Source: Parasponia andersonii (Eukaryota > Streptophyta > Magnoliopsida > Rosales > Cannabaceae). Taken from it: a DNA stretch of 64,000 nt. Below the pieces are notes generated by a model, which had not been told where the DNA came from, did no database searches, and worked only from the letters and a program-made list of their open reading frames with translations. Numbering within the stretch: position 1 is the first letter of the stretch; each line of letters opens with the position of its first letter. The DNA lies in NCBI GenBank assembly GCA_002914805.1, contig JXTB01000085.1, positions 750,670 to 814,669 of the forward strand. Direction: 5' to 3'. The translations under genes and the position numbers were made by a program. This document shows, one piece after another, positions 38,890 through 52,394 of the stretch.

Positions 38890-39305
38890 ATCTCCTTTTG
38901 GTTCTTAAATTTTAAATTCGTTTTTAAATTATTGAAAATATTTTATTTCAGTCTTTTTTGCTATATAATTTGCTCACTCTTATTCTTAATTAAAGGAGCG
39001 TATGAGATGTATTTGTTATTTTGTATTATTGATTCTAACAATATATTATATTTTTGACAATTTTATATTATACTTTTGTTTCATGTGTAGCTCATTTTTG
39101 TTCAACAAATTATATGTAAATTGATTCAATTCTTGTTTTAGTATTATTATAGTTCTAGATTAATAGAAGAGCTTGGGTTTTATTTGCTCATTCTATTAAG
39201 AATAAAACTAAATATATGACAAAAAGGACAAACAAAACTTTTTTAATAATGTTAAGACCAAAATAACAAAGTTCAAAATTAAAGAACCAGAGTGAGGCTA
39301 TTTAT
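38890..39305. mobile_element. Possible inverted-repeat element downstream of EF-Tu
   Basis: The left part CTCCTTTTGGTTCTTAAATT resembles the complement of the right part (AATTAAAGAACCAGAGTGAG), with similarity continuing inwards for perhaps 60 bp. No transposase and no certain target duplication. It could be a decayed MITE. Confidence 0.35.
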
Positions 39306-39448
39306 CCTCGGTGTTAATAATGTGATAAATAATTTCATAGCACTAATTTCATTTCAAAGAATGAATTATCTATATAAATTTATCCTTGGTGTTAATAGAT
39401 AATTTCATAGCAATAATTTCATTTCAAAGAATGAATTGTCTATATAAA
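39301..39448. repeat. Tandem duplication of about 72-77 bp
   Basis: Units 39301-39377 and 39378-39448 share TTTATCCT(C/T)GGTGTTAATA, AATTTCATAGCA and TTTCAAAGAATGAATT, with a 6-base length difference and a few substitutions. Confidence 0.8.
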
Positions 39449-40199
39449 ATGCGATATAAGTCGTCACATCCTCTCGTACCAAGAGATTTTTACCCTGACT
39501 TTCAAATATTGAGTAATATTGGAGATACTAATATTTTACACCAAAAACTTATACTATATAAGGTGAGATTCATTTCAATTTAGATTTGTCAATTCGTATT
39601 AAGCTCAACGAGCCGGCCCGCGGCTCGATAGAGTGGTCCACGGGCCAACTCGACTTGTTCATTTAAGAGCCCAGGCTGGATTGGGCCTGGGATTTGTGGT
39701 TTGACCTGGCCCTTTTTTTGAGCTTAGACGATTCTTGGCCCTTAATTTTTTTTAAAAAATAAAAATCGACCTAGGCATAGGCGAGTTTTGAGCCCTTTTT
39801 AATCAAACTTTCAACGGGTAAGGTTTATTACAATTGAGCTCAACAATAACATTATCGTTGGGCCTTTTAATTTTTTTTTTGTTTTGAAGTTTAAACTATT
39901 TTTTTTTAAAAAAAATTTCTTATACTATAAATACCCTATACTCCCTACTCTTTTTCACACTTAAAACTTTCAAATACTTTCTTATTCTTACATTATTTCT
40001 CTCTAATTATATTCTCAATTTTATCTTTTTCTCTCTTATCTAATTACTATTTACTAATTATTTGTAATTATATTGTATAGTCTCCAAACTTTCCACAATT
40101 GATAAAGCTCAATTCAAGGTACGATTCAATTTATCACACTTATCTTTCTAATTTCTTTAATTTGTAGTATATTTAGTTGTTTACTATTACTAGTATAAT

Positions 40200-40650
40200 A
40201 GTTAGTAGTTTGTAGAAACTTTTTTGTTTTTAATTTCAATTCATTTTTAATTTTAATTTCTAATAGTTTACAATTAAGATAGTAGTCCATTAGTTTGACT
40301 TTGTAATTTATAGAAAGTTTATTAGAATATTATATTTTTAATCTCAAGTAATTTATAATTTGTAATTGTTTACAATTAAATTATTAGAAAGTTTATTAGA
40401 ATATTATATTTTTAATTTCAAGCAATTTGTAATTTGTAGTTGTTTATAGTTAAGTTATTAGAAAGTTTATTAAAATATTATATTTTTAATTTCATGCAAT
40501 GTGTAATTTGTAGTTATTTACAATTAAATTAGTAGAAAGTTTATTATAATAATAAATTTTAATTTCAATTAATTTGTAATTTGCAGTTGTTTACAAATTT
40601 GTAGAAAGTTTATTAGAATATTATATTTTAAATTTCAATTATGATTAAGT
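40200..40650. repeat. AT-rich tandem repeat inside the hAT element
   Basis: About four to five imperfect units of 85-90 bp share AGAAAGTTTATTAGAATATT, TTTTTAATTTCA and TTTGTAATTTGTAGTTGTTTA. They lie in the leader before the transposase remnant that starts at 40708. Confidence 0.75.
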
Positions 40651-40707
40651 AACATTTTTTTAATATAGGATATAGACATATCAAAAAATATCCGTATTGA
40701 TTTGGAA

Positions 40708-41633
40708 ATGGATGACGACCAAATTCGCATAGCTGAGGAGGGTGATGAAGTTCACGAAATGCAAATTAATCTAAATGCTAGTGGAAATTTATCACAATTT
40801 CTAGATAGTTGTTCGCCGAGTGCAAGTACGACCTCCAAACGTGTAAGGACAACTTCCATTATGTGGGACCATTTTGATATGGAATTCAAAGATGACATCG
40901 ATGGTAAGAAGATAAGAATGGCGAGATATAAATATTACAAAAAATTATTAACTGCTAAATCATCTAGTGAGATTGTTCATTTGAATAAATATAGTGATGC
41001 ATGTATCTAGTATTTATCATCTTACTTCTCTAATTATTTTACGTCATATCTTTTTTATTGCTAAAATGTTTTGTAAGGAAGAATGTAACCATATATTTGA
41101 ACCAATTATAAAACGTATGCAAGAAATATTTTTGAAATATTGGTTTCCAATTTCATTATTATATTCATTTGCTTTTATTTTAGATTCTAAGTGTAAAATA
41201 AATGGTCTTTCTAATTTAATTAGCTACATTGCTACATGTTTTGACATAAATTATAGTTTTGAATATACAAACACTCGTGACAAATTTTTTGAAGTTTAGT
41301 AGAATATGTAATCAACAACAACACACTCCGCAACAAACTGAAAAATAATCAAAGAATAAGTCTTTTTGGAGCATGATAGATTCTCGTTCTCAAGAGCGTA
41401 GTCATGGCTTATCATCAACGTCATCAAGTTCAAGTCAACCATTACCACCAACGAATCCACCACAATCTTCTGAGCTTAACCAGTATATTGAGCTAGATTC
41501 TAACATCGATGCCAATGATGAGAGCTTCAAAGTTTTGGACTGGTGGCAAAGGTGTCAATCAAGATTCCCGATACATTCACAAATAGTCTGTGATGTTTTT
41601 AACTATTTGGGTTTCTTCAGAGCCTACTTTTAG
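40708..41633 (+). pseudogene. hAT transposase remnant
   Basis: The first block, 40708-41010, has a BED-finger shape (IMWDHFDMEF, ARYKYYKKLL, IVHLNKYSDAC), but the metal-binding Cys pair and one His are replaced by Tyr. The second, to 41299, has MQEIFLKYWFPISLLYSFAFILDSKCK, matching the region before the dimerisation domain. The third, 41373-41633, has ELNQYIELDSN and VLDWWQRCQSRFPIHSQIVCDV, the conserved C-terminal dimerisation domain, and stops early at TAG. The middle, which carries the acidic catalytic residues, is deleted between about 41010 and 41060, and frames change between blocks. The protein cannot catalyse transposition. The element's ends could still have been mobilised by a relative. 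Confidence 0.85.
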
Positions 41634-42665
41634 CACTACTAGGATGATAGTAGATAAGTGAAGGACTTCATTGGCCCCTAAAATGATCGAGGTGCTAGCA
41701 TGTATTAAAGATTGAGAACAAGTGGCCAGACGAAATTAAGAAACTATTCGTATTTATAAGGAGGAATTAGCCGAAAATTTCAATAATTTATACATGAACA
41801 ATGATGATGAGCCATAAACTCATAATTAATGATATACTAGTGCTTTCAAGTAGTAATTTCAAAAGTAATCAATAATCATCAATAAAATCAAATTTCAATA
41901 TTTCAAATTTATTTGTTTCTTTATTTTTAACATTTTTATTATAATTCTAAATAATTTTCCTAATAATTTTGTTTTTAAACTTTTTTTAATCAACTATTCA
42001 ATTTCAACTTATATGATATATCTTATTTAATTATTATTAATTTTTTAACAATAGAAAAGAAAACACAACATATTTAGTTTATGTTATATATTTTTTTTAA
42101 AAAAATTAATTAAAAAGTTTAAATTTAACATGTCAAAAAAAAGTTGTACAAAACTAATCTAAAAGTTATAAAAAAAAAAAGACTAAAAACAGGCTGGCCT
42201 GGCCCGAGATTGACCCACCAAAAAGCCCAATTGGCCAACAGGTCGGGCTCTATTTTTTTCTTTGCGGGTCGGGCCACCACCTCTCCGGCCCGACCCAACC
42301 ATTTTGCCACTTCTATTTCAACTACATTTTTTTTAAAGTAAGACCACATTATTTAAAATTAATTATGTGACCAAAAATGATGTTACATAAATGGTGTAAG
42401 TTTTTTGTGTAATATTTTGATGTCCCAATCTTTACCCTTTAATATTTCATTCCTAGTGCTACAGTGCTGTTAAGAAAAAATGGTGAAAGAGATGTTTTTG
42501 ACACTTTTTTTTTAAAGATGTCTACTTTTATAGTTTTTATAGAAAAATAACCAGATATATAATTTTTTTCAGAGGAGCCGAATATATGAGTTGATATATC
42601 TAATAAATAAACTATTTTAGTTAAGCGAAAAACCGAATTCAATAATATGGTTAGCAATTTTATTT

Positions 42666-42900
42666 GGGCACCAATACAGTAGATATATTTTTTAACCTAT
42701 ATATAAATATCGTTGTGGCAAATTAAAATTTATTATGCATATTTTTTTATATTTAAAAGTAAGAGAGAAATATCATTAATGATGCACATCCTTTTCATAT
42801 ACATCATTATAGTCCTTGGATCACCGTTCGAAAATGATTCAACAACTAAAACAAATACATACACATAGGTTTAAAAAAAATACCTATTGGATTAGCAACC
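42666..42900. mobile_element. MITE copy 3 (Mutator-like, 235 bp)
   Basis: The left end GGGCACCAATACAGTAGATAT and the right end ATACCTATTGGATTAGCAACC are inverted repeats of the same family as 1346-1588. A perfect 9-bp target duplication, ATTTTATTT, flanks it (42657-42665 and 42901-42909). A 9-bp duplication is the mark of Mutator-like elements. The central palindrome present in copy 1 is decayed here. Confidence 0.92.
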
Positions 42901-42909
42901 ATTTTATTT

Positions 42910-44009
42910 AATAATAGTCTTATTATACTCGTACTTTAACATTTATAATAATAATTATGCAAGTATCTTTCTATAATATCAAGTTTGTTATTTAGCCTAA
43001 AATTTTACTTTGTTTATTTAAATTATTTAATCACATAAATTAAATAGTTATGCACTAACAAATTTTGTGGAGATGGTTGCAGTGGAATACACACATAAAA
43101 GCCAAGTTTAACTACATGTGCCTAATAAAAAGAAAAAGATATGTATTTCCAAATTCATACATATAATTATTGTTTAATGTGTTGTGTATTGATTAATTAA
43201 TTTTAATATTAATCTCTTAATATGTTAATTTAATAAGTAATATTGATTTTCTTTTTCAAATATATGATAATAGAATAGTTAGTATATATTTATGTATTTA
43301 AGTTTGATTAGATATATAATATAGTATATATGACTCCTACCATTATTAATATGGTATGGACTTAATTAATTGTGTTTACTTTTGGGTTCTAAATTTGGCC
43401 CAATAGAAGAATCCAAATTGAAGTTGTTAATATGGCTTATTTGTATTTGGACTCTAAATGTTTTAACCCAATAATCACTTATCTTGATACAAGAAAGCCC
43501 AAATCATAGATTAAGTATTATATGTATTATATATATATATATATATGATTTAATAAAGTAACTTAAAAAAAAAAAGAAGAGAAAAGAAAATAATAATTAA
43601 CAACCTTTGCTAAGTTGGCAATAAATTATATTATGACTATTTTTATCATTTGTATACTATTACTTTGTTAATGGTGGAGTTGGCAAAATATGTTATGAGT
43701 TTACATCTCACTAACTATTAAAGCAAAAGAAATTAATTAATAATATTAGAAAATAAAATAAATTTTGAAAAGTATAAAGATGGTATGGTTTAATACATTA
43801 ACTATTTGAAAGGTACATTCACTATATTGATTACATGGATACTAAAGACAAAGATGATGTTATCTACATATTATGTATCCACATGTTGTTATTAAATATT
43901 GTACTACTTTTATAAGTAGAAGAACATAGTAGAAATTAATTAATTTCATCATCAAAAGATAAAAAATAAAAAAGAATAAAGTTAAATGATTGGTATAATT
44001 ATTATTAAC

Positions 44010-44048
<39 letters not shown>

Positions 44049-47000
44049 GTATATTTTATGTTCACAGTAAGGCTATAAATAGGACATTATCTTGTAACCA
44101 CAATCTACTTTCCTCCTATATTTCTCTCTACCTCTCTTTCTCTTATAATCGTGATAATCTATAAATATTTTAAGAAGTTCTCTAAAGTTTTTTTCAAGAT
44201 TCAAGAAAGAGGTAATTCTTAAACTCTTAATCTTTCAACATTAGTATAATTTACTATACTTAGGTTCAAATTCAATCTATAATATTTAGAGTTAAAAATT
44301 TTGTTAAGGTCTGAAATTTTTATGAGACGTCTTTCTATATGTCTATTTAATTTCTGGAAAGTTTTACATTTATATCTTACTTCAATGATTTTATAGAACT
44401 TTTTTATACATGTTGGTTGTCACCTAAGAAAAACTGAAAAATAAATTTTATCGAGTTTGTTCTATGATTTTAGAAGGTAAACATTTTTAATTTGAGTTAA
44501 AAAATTTAAAAAAATATTCATATATATGTTAAGTCATATTCTGGAAAGTTTGTGATGTCATGATTTTATTTATAATCATTATTAATTTTTTTTTATATAT
44601 TGCCTTTATAACAGATAAATCTAATATTTTTGTTTATCCAAGATAATATTGTTAAAATATTATCCTATTGATTTTATTTAGACTTGAAACTTTTATTAGA
44701 CATTAATATATATGTCATAAGAGATTCAAAATATTTTTAGAATTTTTAGAAATATTTATAATTAATTATGATTTTAGAAATAGCATATAGTTTTATAAGA
44801 TAAGTGCTGTCGTGAATTTTAAGTTATAACTTTAAGAATTATATATGCTCTGTAATAGTATAATTTTGAATCCCTAATTTTTGTCTATGTGTAAAAATAT
44901 GTTAGAGACGTTCTCTTAAAATATCAAGATTTTTTGGTATATAGAAATAACTCTATAAAATTCAAGAATAGTTTGGTGCTTTAATAATTTTTATCAAATT
45001 TCAATTTATAGATTAGAAATTAGTAAAAGCATGCTAAAACTTATTTTAAAAAAATTTCTAAATAATTTTCTATAAATTTATTTTTATGTTATAATATTAT
45101 CTGTAAAGTTTCAGAATAAATGTTGTTTTGTACTAGAATCTAAAATGCTTTAAGTATACATTACTTGTTAAAATTTTTACAATTTTTAGCTATATGTATT
45201 ATGAAACATGATTTTATAGTTGTACGATATGAATATTTGTTTAAGACATATAATATGTTTCTAGCAGCACGTATTAATATATGTAATGATATTGTTGTAT
45301 GAATATTGATAAAAAATGATTAAAAAAAGGCACATGGTTACAACAAAGTCGAATGTGTGGAATTTCACTACAAGCACAAAAAAAATTTTGTAAGGACCTA
45401 AAGTAAGTAAATCTTACCCTATGTGTTTATATAAAAATTTATGTGCCATTTGTGATATAATTATGATTATACTAATATGTTGTTATATATTCTGTAATAA
45501 TAGTTGCATTAAGGATGTAAATATGTCATAAATATGTGCATACATAATTGACCGAAAAAAAAATTATGATTTTCAATGAAATTAATTTTTTTAAAAGTAC
45601 TATGTATCCAAAATTATATTTTAAGAAAAATATTTTTTTTAAGTGTATGTTAAGTTCTTGAAAGGAATGTGGGCAACTAATTGATTTATCCACAGTCATT
45701 ATATTAATAACGAAAATTTAAACTGCAATGCTAGTCATTATAGTACGATAGCTATATGGGATCTGAATACCTATAGAGTTACATATGCTTGTCATGACAC
45801 TACTTTTATGGCCTATCACTTCTGATAGATTTGGCATTACACTATGTTGAACTCAAATATGAAAAATTTACGAAATGAAAATATGAACAAAATATATCCA
45901 AAAAAAAGAATACATAGTTATGGTTCCAAAAGTATACTATTCATATGAGATGACATTCGTTACATGCATGAGATTTACTTACTGGGCGTAAGTTCATTCT
46001 ATTTATTTAAATTTTCCAGATGAGCAATAATTCCTACTGGAGGTTGGTTGGCGTGGCAAAATCCCAAATGGCAATCAAATATTTTAAGTAATTTTATGTT
46101 CTTACTTTCAAGTATTTAATTATTTGACCAAAATTGAGTGTGTTTTTATTTTTATGAAGTGTATAAATTTAATTTCTCTTTTGAGACTTAATTTCAGTTA
46201 TGAAGTAAAATTAAATCTTCATTAAAAAGTATTTCTGTAATTTAATTACAAATAATAACGTTTAAAAGAAAATAATATTTTCAAAAAAAAAATTGACCGA
46301 TTTTCTGCTTTAACCTTGTAAGACAAAACTATAAATTGACATTTTTTTTAATCTAGATTTACGTAATATTACACTTTCAGCCATATAAAATGTTTTTCAC
46401 CAATTTCATTTTCTTTATTAAAAGTTTTATGCTTCTTTCAAATTTCGTTTTTTTAAATCCCAGTAAAATTTTTGTTATTATTATCTTACAATATTGACTT
46501 TTTAATTAAATCTACAATATTGATTTTTTTAATTATTATTCAATTATTAATAAATAGTATATAAAATTTATGATCATCCAAATTAAACTAGATGACAAAT
46601 CTAATTTTAAATAGAAAACTTGCACTTTTTATTAGCTTTTTTTATCCACAAATTTCTCAAAATTAATTGTATTACACGAATAAATAAATTTACGAATTTT
46701 TAGCCTAACTTTTCAAAATTATTTTTCTTCAAAAATCCGAATTATACTTCGTATTAGTAGTTGTTTAAGTCTTGTGATTCTTGTCCCGTATTTTGATAAC
46801 TATGTTCAGCACATTGTTGTTAAATCTAGTCCATAAATTGGATAAAAATATCAGTTACTAGGTATCAAAAATAATATATTTGGCCATTTACCCAAAAAAT
46901 AAAACAAAAAACAAAAAACAAAAACCCGTAGATTTACTGAAGCAAGGGGTCGACATAGAACATTCACTATAATTACTAAACACTAAAATCTATAAACCTG

Positions 47001-47478
47001 GTCTACCACAGGTTACAGACTTACAGCAATAAAATTACTAGTAGTTTTACTGGTTTTCATGCACATACTTTTTAGAGGAAATTTCACGCACAAAATTGAT
47101 TACATTGTTTATCGTCGGTTACAAAACTATGAATCAACTAACCAAGTTGCCCTTCGGATATATAATACACAATCCAATTATGAAACATCAGTTACTACAT
47201 GCTGACTGGTGATCAGCCAGAGTTCAACCTCGATCGAACTTTGCATCATGTCAAAACTTACCTGGAAATCTTTTGGATTCCACCTTCGTGTTCTTTTGGT
47301 CATTATTTCTCTAACTTAAGCCTCTCCCATCTCCACAACATCAAAGCCAATGAGCTTCACCCCATCTAATCATCAACCAGCTCTATAGAACATATACAGT
47401 TACCGTCAAATACACAGCCAGTCAAACTGATCTCCAAACCATTCGTTTTCAGCCCAAATAGATTGCTTCCTTCGATCC
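42910..47478. other. AT-rich DNA, possible long LTR at 43600-46100, 3' UTR at right
   Basis: No coding sequence recognised. At 44074-44081 TATAAATA is followed by a leader-like pyrimidine-rich stretch (TTTCTCTCTACCTCTC). At 45970-46060 the phrase TTTACTTACTGGGCG...TTCATTC and a TTCCAG-like tract resemble plant gypsy LTRs, as in 32160-32205. This suggests an LTR of about 2.5 kb with unclear ends. A TA microsatellite lies at 44017-44045. The last few hundred bases before 47479 are probably the 3' UTR of the next gene. Confidence 0.35.
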
Positions 47479-50400
47479 TTAAGCAAATCTCAACACCGCA
47501 ACTGCCATCAATGTTGCAGCTCTGAAATAGATCTCCTTCACGCTCTTATCCACTCCGTTCATCATTTCCTCTTCCTTCAATCCCAACTTGCCTGCATTCT
47601 TGCTGATGTAGACAATTGTGTCTCTCAGCTTATTAACTGACCACGAAAGCCAAACCAGACCAAATCCTAATCCAGTGTTGACGAGTTTCGGAGTGCAAAG
47701 TAGGGGCACCCTTGAACAAGCTAATTTGCAGACGACAGAGAATAGAACTGCCAATCCAGTCCCAGCAATGCCAGCTGAGAACTGAGTCAGGAGCTCAGGA
47801 AGCTCAGGACCAGATTTTTTTAGTGAAAGGATGGCCGTTTTTCCATGCTTCTTCTTGTCAACCATTATGGATAGAAGGTTCTCACACGCATGGAAATAGT
47901 TCTTCTTGTAGAGATCTCGTTCCCTACCCAGCTTTCTGCCAATCTTTTTTGGTGACTTGACCTTGACCTTTCGAGGACTGTTGAGTACATGATGAGAAAA
48001 AGATTAGTAAGAATACCATGATTCAAGAGTTCTATACAGATGTAAACACCAATAATATCAGGGGGGAAAAAGTTCTAGCTGATAATCTCGATGATCCAAT
48101 AAATCAAAACCAGGTGATGCTTAGGAATTGGGGAAAAAGGAATACAGTCAAAATTGTCACATCAGCTGTCTCGTAAATAGAATCTCAAAACTCAAGCTGG
48201 CAATGGTGATTGGTAGAAGTACAGAAAACAAGTAGTTGTCCATCTACCTCTTCACAGGAGCAACGGTTGTTGCTTGGAGCTTCAAAGAAGACCCATCAAG
48301 ACTAACCCCTACATCACTGCTGTTCAGCCTGGTCCAAAGAATTGATTGCAGATCAGGTTTTTACAACCAAAAAACAAACCGGAAATAGTAACATTTGAAG
48401 AAAAAATTTAGACGAAAACATATAAATAATTGAAACATTCATCACAGTCAAGAGTAACTGATCATACAAAGCCCACTAAATATCCTTGAGAAAGGGGTCA
48501 GTGGTGGTGGGCACAACAAATGATGCTTGACCGACCCATTGCCGAATCATTACATCTGCCTTTCATCTACAAACTAGAAAATGTCAAAAAAGAAAAACCA
48601 TGCATTTCAATTCATAAGAGTACCACATGAAATTAGAAGGGAAACATGCAAAATATTTATTTTCAAGTGCATAAAAAACGCTAATCTACTAAAGGTTTGT
48701 GTCAATACTATAATAACAAGTTACAAAAACCAACTAAATGAATCATGCTAAATAGGACATTGTACTTGGAACCATCACCTCTAACAAAGATCATTTAAAA
48801 AAATAGAAAAATAAAAAGAGAAGAAGAAAAAGAGAGGAAATTGGAAGATGCTTGCATGAATCTAATAACAAAAATGAATCAATATATTCACGCTGCACAG
48901 AATATTGATTTCATAAAAGAGGGGGGGGAGGGGGGGGGGGAATCTGCATACCTATTATAGCGTGGAACCAGCATTGACTGCTTTTTCCACTTAGTTGAGT
49001 TTTGGGGCAAGTAAAACTCAGCAACAACTGAAAGTATATCATTGACCTCAGTCCCCGTACCATTGAATAAGACTCGACCATCTGGGTGAATTGTAATTCT
49101 TGAACTATCCACCAGATCCCCAACAAAGTCCAAAAGAGGCTTTTGAGCATACAGTTCCTCGCCAAGGTAGATAAGAGGTGTTGGTGGTTGTTGTGAATCA
49201 ATTCTCAATGCTTGTAAGCCCATGACCTCAGAAAGTAAAGCTAAATCCACTCCACCTCCATCTGGTTCATTTGCTGCAAACATGAGGAACTGCAAAATCT
49301 TTTCATGTCTTATGCAATGTTCAGCTATTCCAGAGCCAAAAAGCATGGAACCTGGCTGACCATCTGCAGTCAGAAGTAGGATAAATATAAATAAAATAAA
49401 GAAGCCACAATGCAAAGACATAATGATACTATGAAAAGAGGAGATAAATGCCTAAATCAATTGCATGGCAGCCAGTCAAATCTTAAATACAGAAAAACTT
49501 TGAAATAACTTGCCAACAATGTTTCTCACATTTAGTTCTTTTTCTTCAGCCTTCAAATCTAATTAAATCTTCCTTCCTCAGCCTTTTAGACCAATGTATG
49601 TCGGGCTATACTTTATTATCCTAGTCAGTGATCCAGCTCATTCTTACTTTTATACGTACCTACTTTTGTCAATTCAAACAAGTGTGCTCAAAAGAAATTA
49701 ACATCAAGCTAACACCTCAAAGAGACTAAATCATCATATCATGTTAGGATGAGGAAGTAACAGATAAACTTATTCTAGGAAGTAACAGATGAGGATGCAC
49801 CAAGGAATCCATCACAGACATGATTAAATAAAACTAAGAAACGCAGATTGTACTAAACTTCTAGGAATACTTCTACATACCATAAACTCTCACCAAAAAA
49901 AAAAAAAAAGGACGCCATGTACTGAATGAACAATTACATACTTAAAAAGACAGCAAGGAACACAAAATATGTTGGTAGATTTTGTAATATTTTATCTCTG
50001 TACTATGCTAAATGATATATCATAGTGAACATCTTAAACTAATTGGAAAAAGAGATTCGAACAAGAATATCATTCAACAGAGAGCACAATGATTTGCATA
50101 CCTTGCACATCCCGGAGCAGGGGCCTATTAACCGTTGAGTCAATCTTGACAAACTGGTTAGACTCAGACGACCCCCTTATGGGTTTCCATGGCTCCTCAC
50201 ACTCTTGTGGTCTCAATTTGAGGGATCCTAGTCTCATGATTTCATGTTTTGCTCCATGACACGGGAAAAGAGGTTGAAAATCCTGCGTTAACAGCAGAAA
50301 TCAAGAATTAGTCATTACTTAACTGGCACTTTTACTAATCCGTAATGAAATACGAAGGAATAAAAGTTTACTTTTCTAATTGACTAAATTTCACTAATTA

Positions 50401-50965
50401 TGTGCGAGAATCACCAAAATATGTGTCATATATGTGTAAGTAAACACTTGAATGAATAAGAAAGGAAAACACTTTCAGGAAGAGGGGTAAAAAGAAAAAA
50501 CAACACTTCCCTTATTTTTGTTTCCAATTCCAGATTAGTACATATGGCCAAAGAAAGCAATTAATCATGGATTAGTACGCAATCAATCATGGATTAGTAC
50601 CGGGGTTCCAAAAGCAACCATCTTCATACATACATATATAAAGTATGATCATAGTTTACCTCAGCAGCCTAAAATTGCTTGGAAAGACCTCTTTAACAAA
50701 CCAAAATAGTAACAAAATATAAACCCAATGACCACCTAGTGGAATTAGAACACATACTATGTACATAGCCCAATTCACAACTAAAGCACAAATCAGATAG
50801 TAAACCAGCACAACAAGAAGATAGAATAACAAGCATCTGAGCACAAAGATTAAAACCCCAAAAAAACAAAACCCATTAAGCAAGAGGTTTTACCTGGATG
50901 GCCCTGCTCATGCCCTGTTCTTGGTGTAAAACAACCCCACCAGGAGGGTAGCCATGAGAAGCCAT
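47479..50965 (-). CDS. Conserved-looking protein of unknown function, two C-terminal membrane helices
   Basis: Five exons joined by GT-AG introns in one frame: 50965-50894, 50282-50102, 49363-48952, 48328-48248 and 47977-47479, giving 414 aa. The start MASHGYPPGGVVLHQEQG is the first Met of the frame at 50965. The middle (residues 85-222, exon 3) is rich in conserved-looking short motifs (IAEHCIRHEKILQFLMFAA, YLGEELYAQKPLLDFVGDL, ITIHPDGRVLFNGTG) and looks globular. A basic stretch (KVKVKSPKKIGRKLGRERD) precedes two hydrophobic helices at about 315-337 and 347-363. The end is VLRFA. I do not recognise the family. It is probably an integral membrane protein with a cytosolic N-terminal domain, which is inference. 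Confidence 0.85.
48921..48940. repeat. Poly-G tract next to a splice donor
   Basis: Two G runs (8 and 10) separated by A on the plus strand, read as poly-C on the transcribed minus strand, begin about 12 bases after the donor of exon 3 in the 414-aa gene. It could affect splicing or be a sequencing weak point. Confidence 0.8.
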
Positions 50966-51580
50966 CAAACAGAGCTTAACAACCATACCTGAGAAGAACC
51001 CAGTTCGGAAAACAGGTTCCTGAAACTAAATTTCTCCCCTTTTGTGGCTTTTCTTAGCTCACCATAAACTTATCCATCCCTGGACCTCAAAAACCAAAAA
51101 TTTTCACAGTTTAGCCTTTTGGGTGGTACCCAAAAAAAAAAAACACAAAATCTCGAAAATCAAAATATGGGATTTATTTGATCCATACCAATTCCCTCAT
51201 CCAGAAAATTCTGGTTTTTTCCATTACAAGATTGTGTGGCACGAATGGCCCCTCAACAATCCAAGTTGGACTATTCAAGACAAGACAAAAAGAATCCTTT
51301 TCTTCCTCCTTGGATTGGACTCCACCTCGGGATTTTGGGTTCGTTTCCTCTGTGCCTTGTTTCGCTATATTCTATTGTTCGTGGCTTCCCTGGCGAGTAA
51401 CCTCCGCCGTTGATCTTAGATACCTTTTCAACTTTGTCGGATATCCATGAATTGACTTTGAATTTACGATGATGGCAAACTGGGAACCTGATGATGACAT
51501 AATAAACGGAGCCAGTTACCGGTGTGTAATACATATGCGGGTTGGAGGAAATCTAGGTGGGCCCATTAAGAGCAGCCCAC
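50966..51580. other. Probable promoter and 5' leader of the 414-aa gene
   Basis: Mixed composition without a supported ORF. Open frames on both strands (51042-51534) overlap one another and show no known motif. No clear TATA box was identified. Confidence 0.35.
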
Positions 51581-51587
51581 TAATTAG

Positions 51588-52077
51588 AGAAATTTACGAC
51601 TAGTACTCATTGTGGGAAAAGTTTATAAATACTCATTGTTAAAACTACATTTTCATAAATACCGGTTTTTTATTTTTATTTCATCAATATCTGTTTTTTG
51701 GAGAAATATAAACCACACTATATTACACGTGAAGTGTATACTGGTATGCATTTCATATATTAAATATATAGAGTGGTCTATATTTTATAAATAAAAATTA
51801 CACTAAAAATTAGTACATATTTTAAAATGTATACTATAGGTCAAATTTATAATGAAAAATATAAATCGTGGTAAATATTTATATTGTAAATATATACCAT
51901 TCATATTTTACACATATAATGCGTACGTTATAAATAAAATTTACATTGTAAATGAGGACCACTCATATTTTGCATATGAAATATAGACTATAAAAATATG
52001 TACTTTTTAGAAAAAAAATGTAAAAACAGATATTTATGAAAATAAGTTTTTAAAATGGGTACAAGGTGTAAATTTCT
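51588..52077. mobile_element. MITE with long inverted repeats (about 490 bp)
   Basis: The left end AGAAATTTACGACTAGTACT and onwards (CATTTTCATAAATACCGG) is mirrored by the right end in reverse (AGAAATTTACACCTTGTACC, ATTTTCATAAATATCTG). The inverted repeats are about 75-90 bp. The interior is noncoding and AT-rich. The flanks share TAATT but no exact target duplication was certain. Confidence 0.7.
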
Positions 52078-52394
52078 TAATTCTTTTGGGGAGATTCTTA
52101 GGAAAATTCATATAGTAGTCGTAAATTTGACTACAATAACTTTTCTAGGAGTATTTAAAAAAAAATTTATAGTGTTTTAGTGTTGTATGATTTTATGTGA
52201 TAGTGTGCCACATAATTTATAATTATTAATTAGTTCTAGAAAAATAATAATTTTATAGCCACAAATTGTATGATCTCTCTTACCTAATTTGTGATACTAC
52301 TAGAAATGTCAATTGGAAAAAAAAATACTAATAAAGTCATTTTTGCCAAATTAGTACTACCCATGTCAGTTTATTGGATTTTTAGCTAAATGGC

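Larger units (their letters stand above)
39581..42315 (+). mobile_element. Internally deleted hAT transposon with target duplication
   Basis: The left end TAGATTTGTCAA and the complement of the right end TAGAAGTGGCAA are typical hAT inverted repeats. The flanks TTTCAATT (39573-39580) and TTTCAACT (42316-42323) form an 8-bp target duplication with one change. Both subterminal regions have GC-rich GGCCCGGG-type motifs (39612-39720 and 42190-42300), common in plant hAT elements. Inside are three remnants of one transposase on the plus strand; the catalytic middle is missing. The element is about 2.7 kb. Confidence 0.9.
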
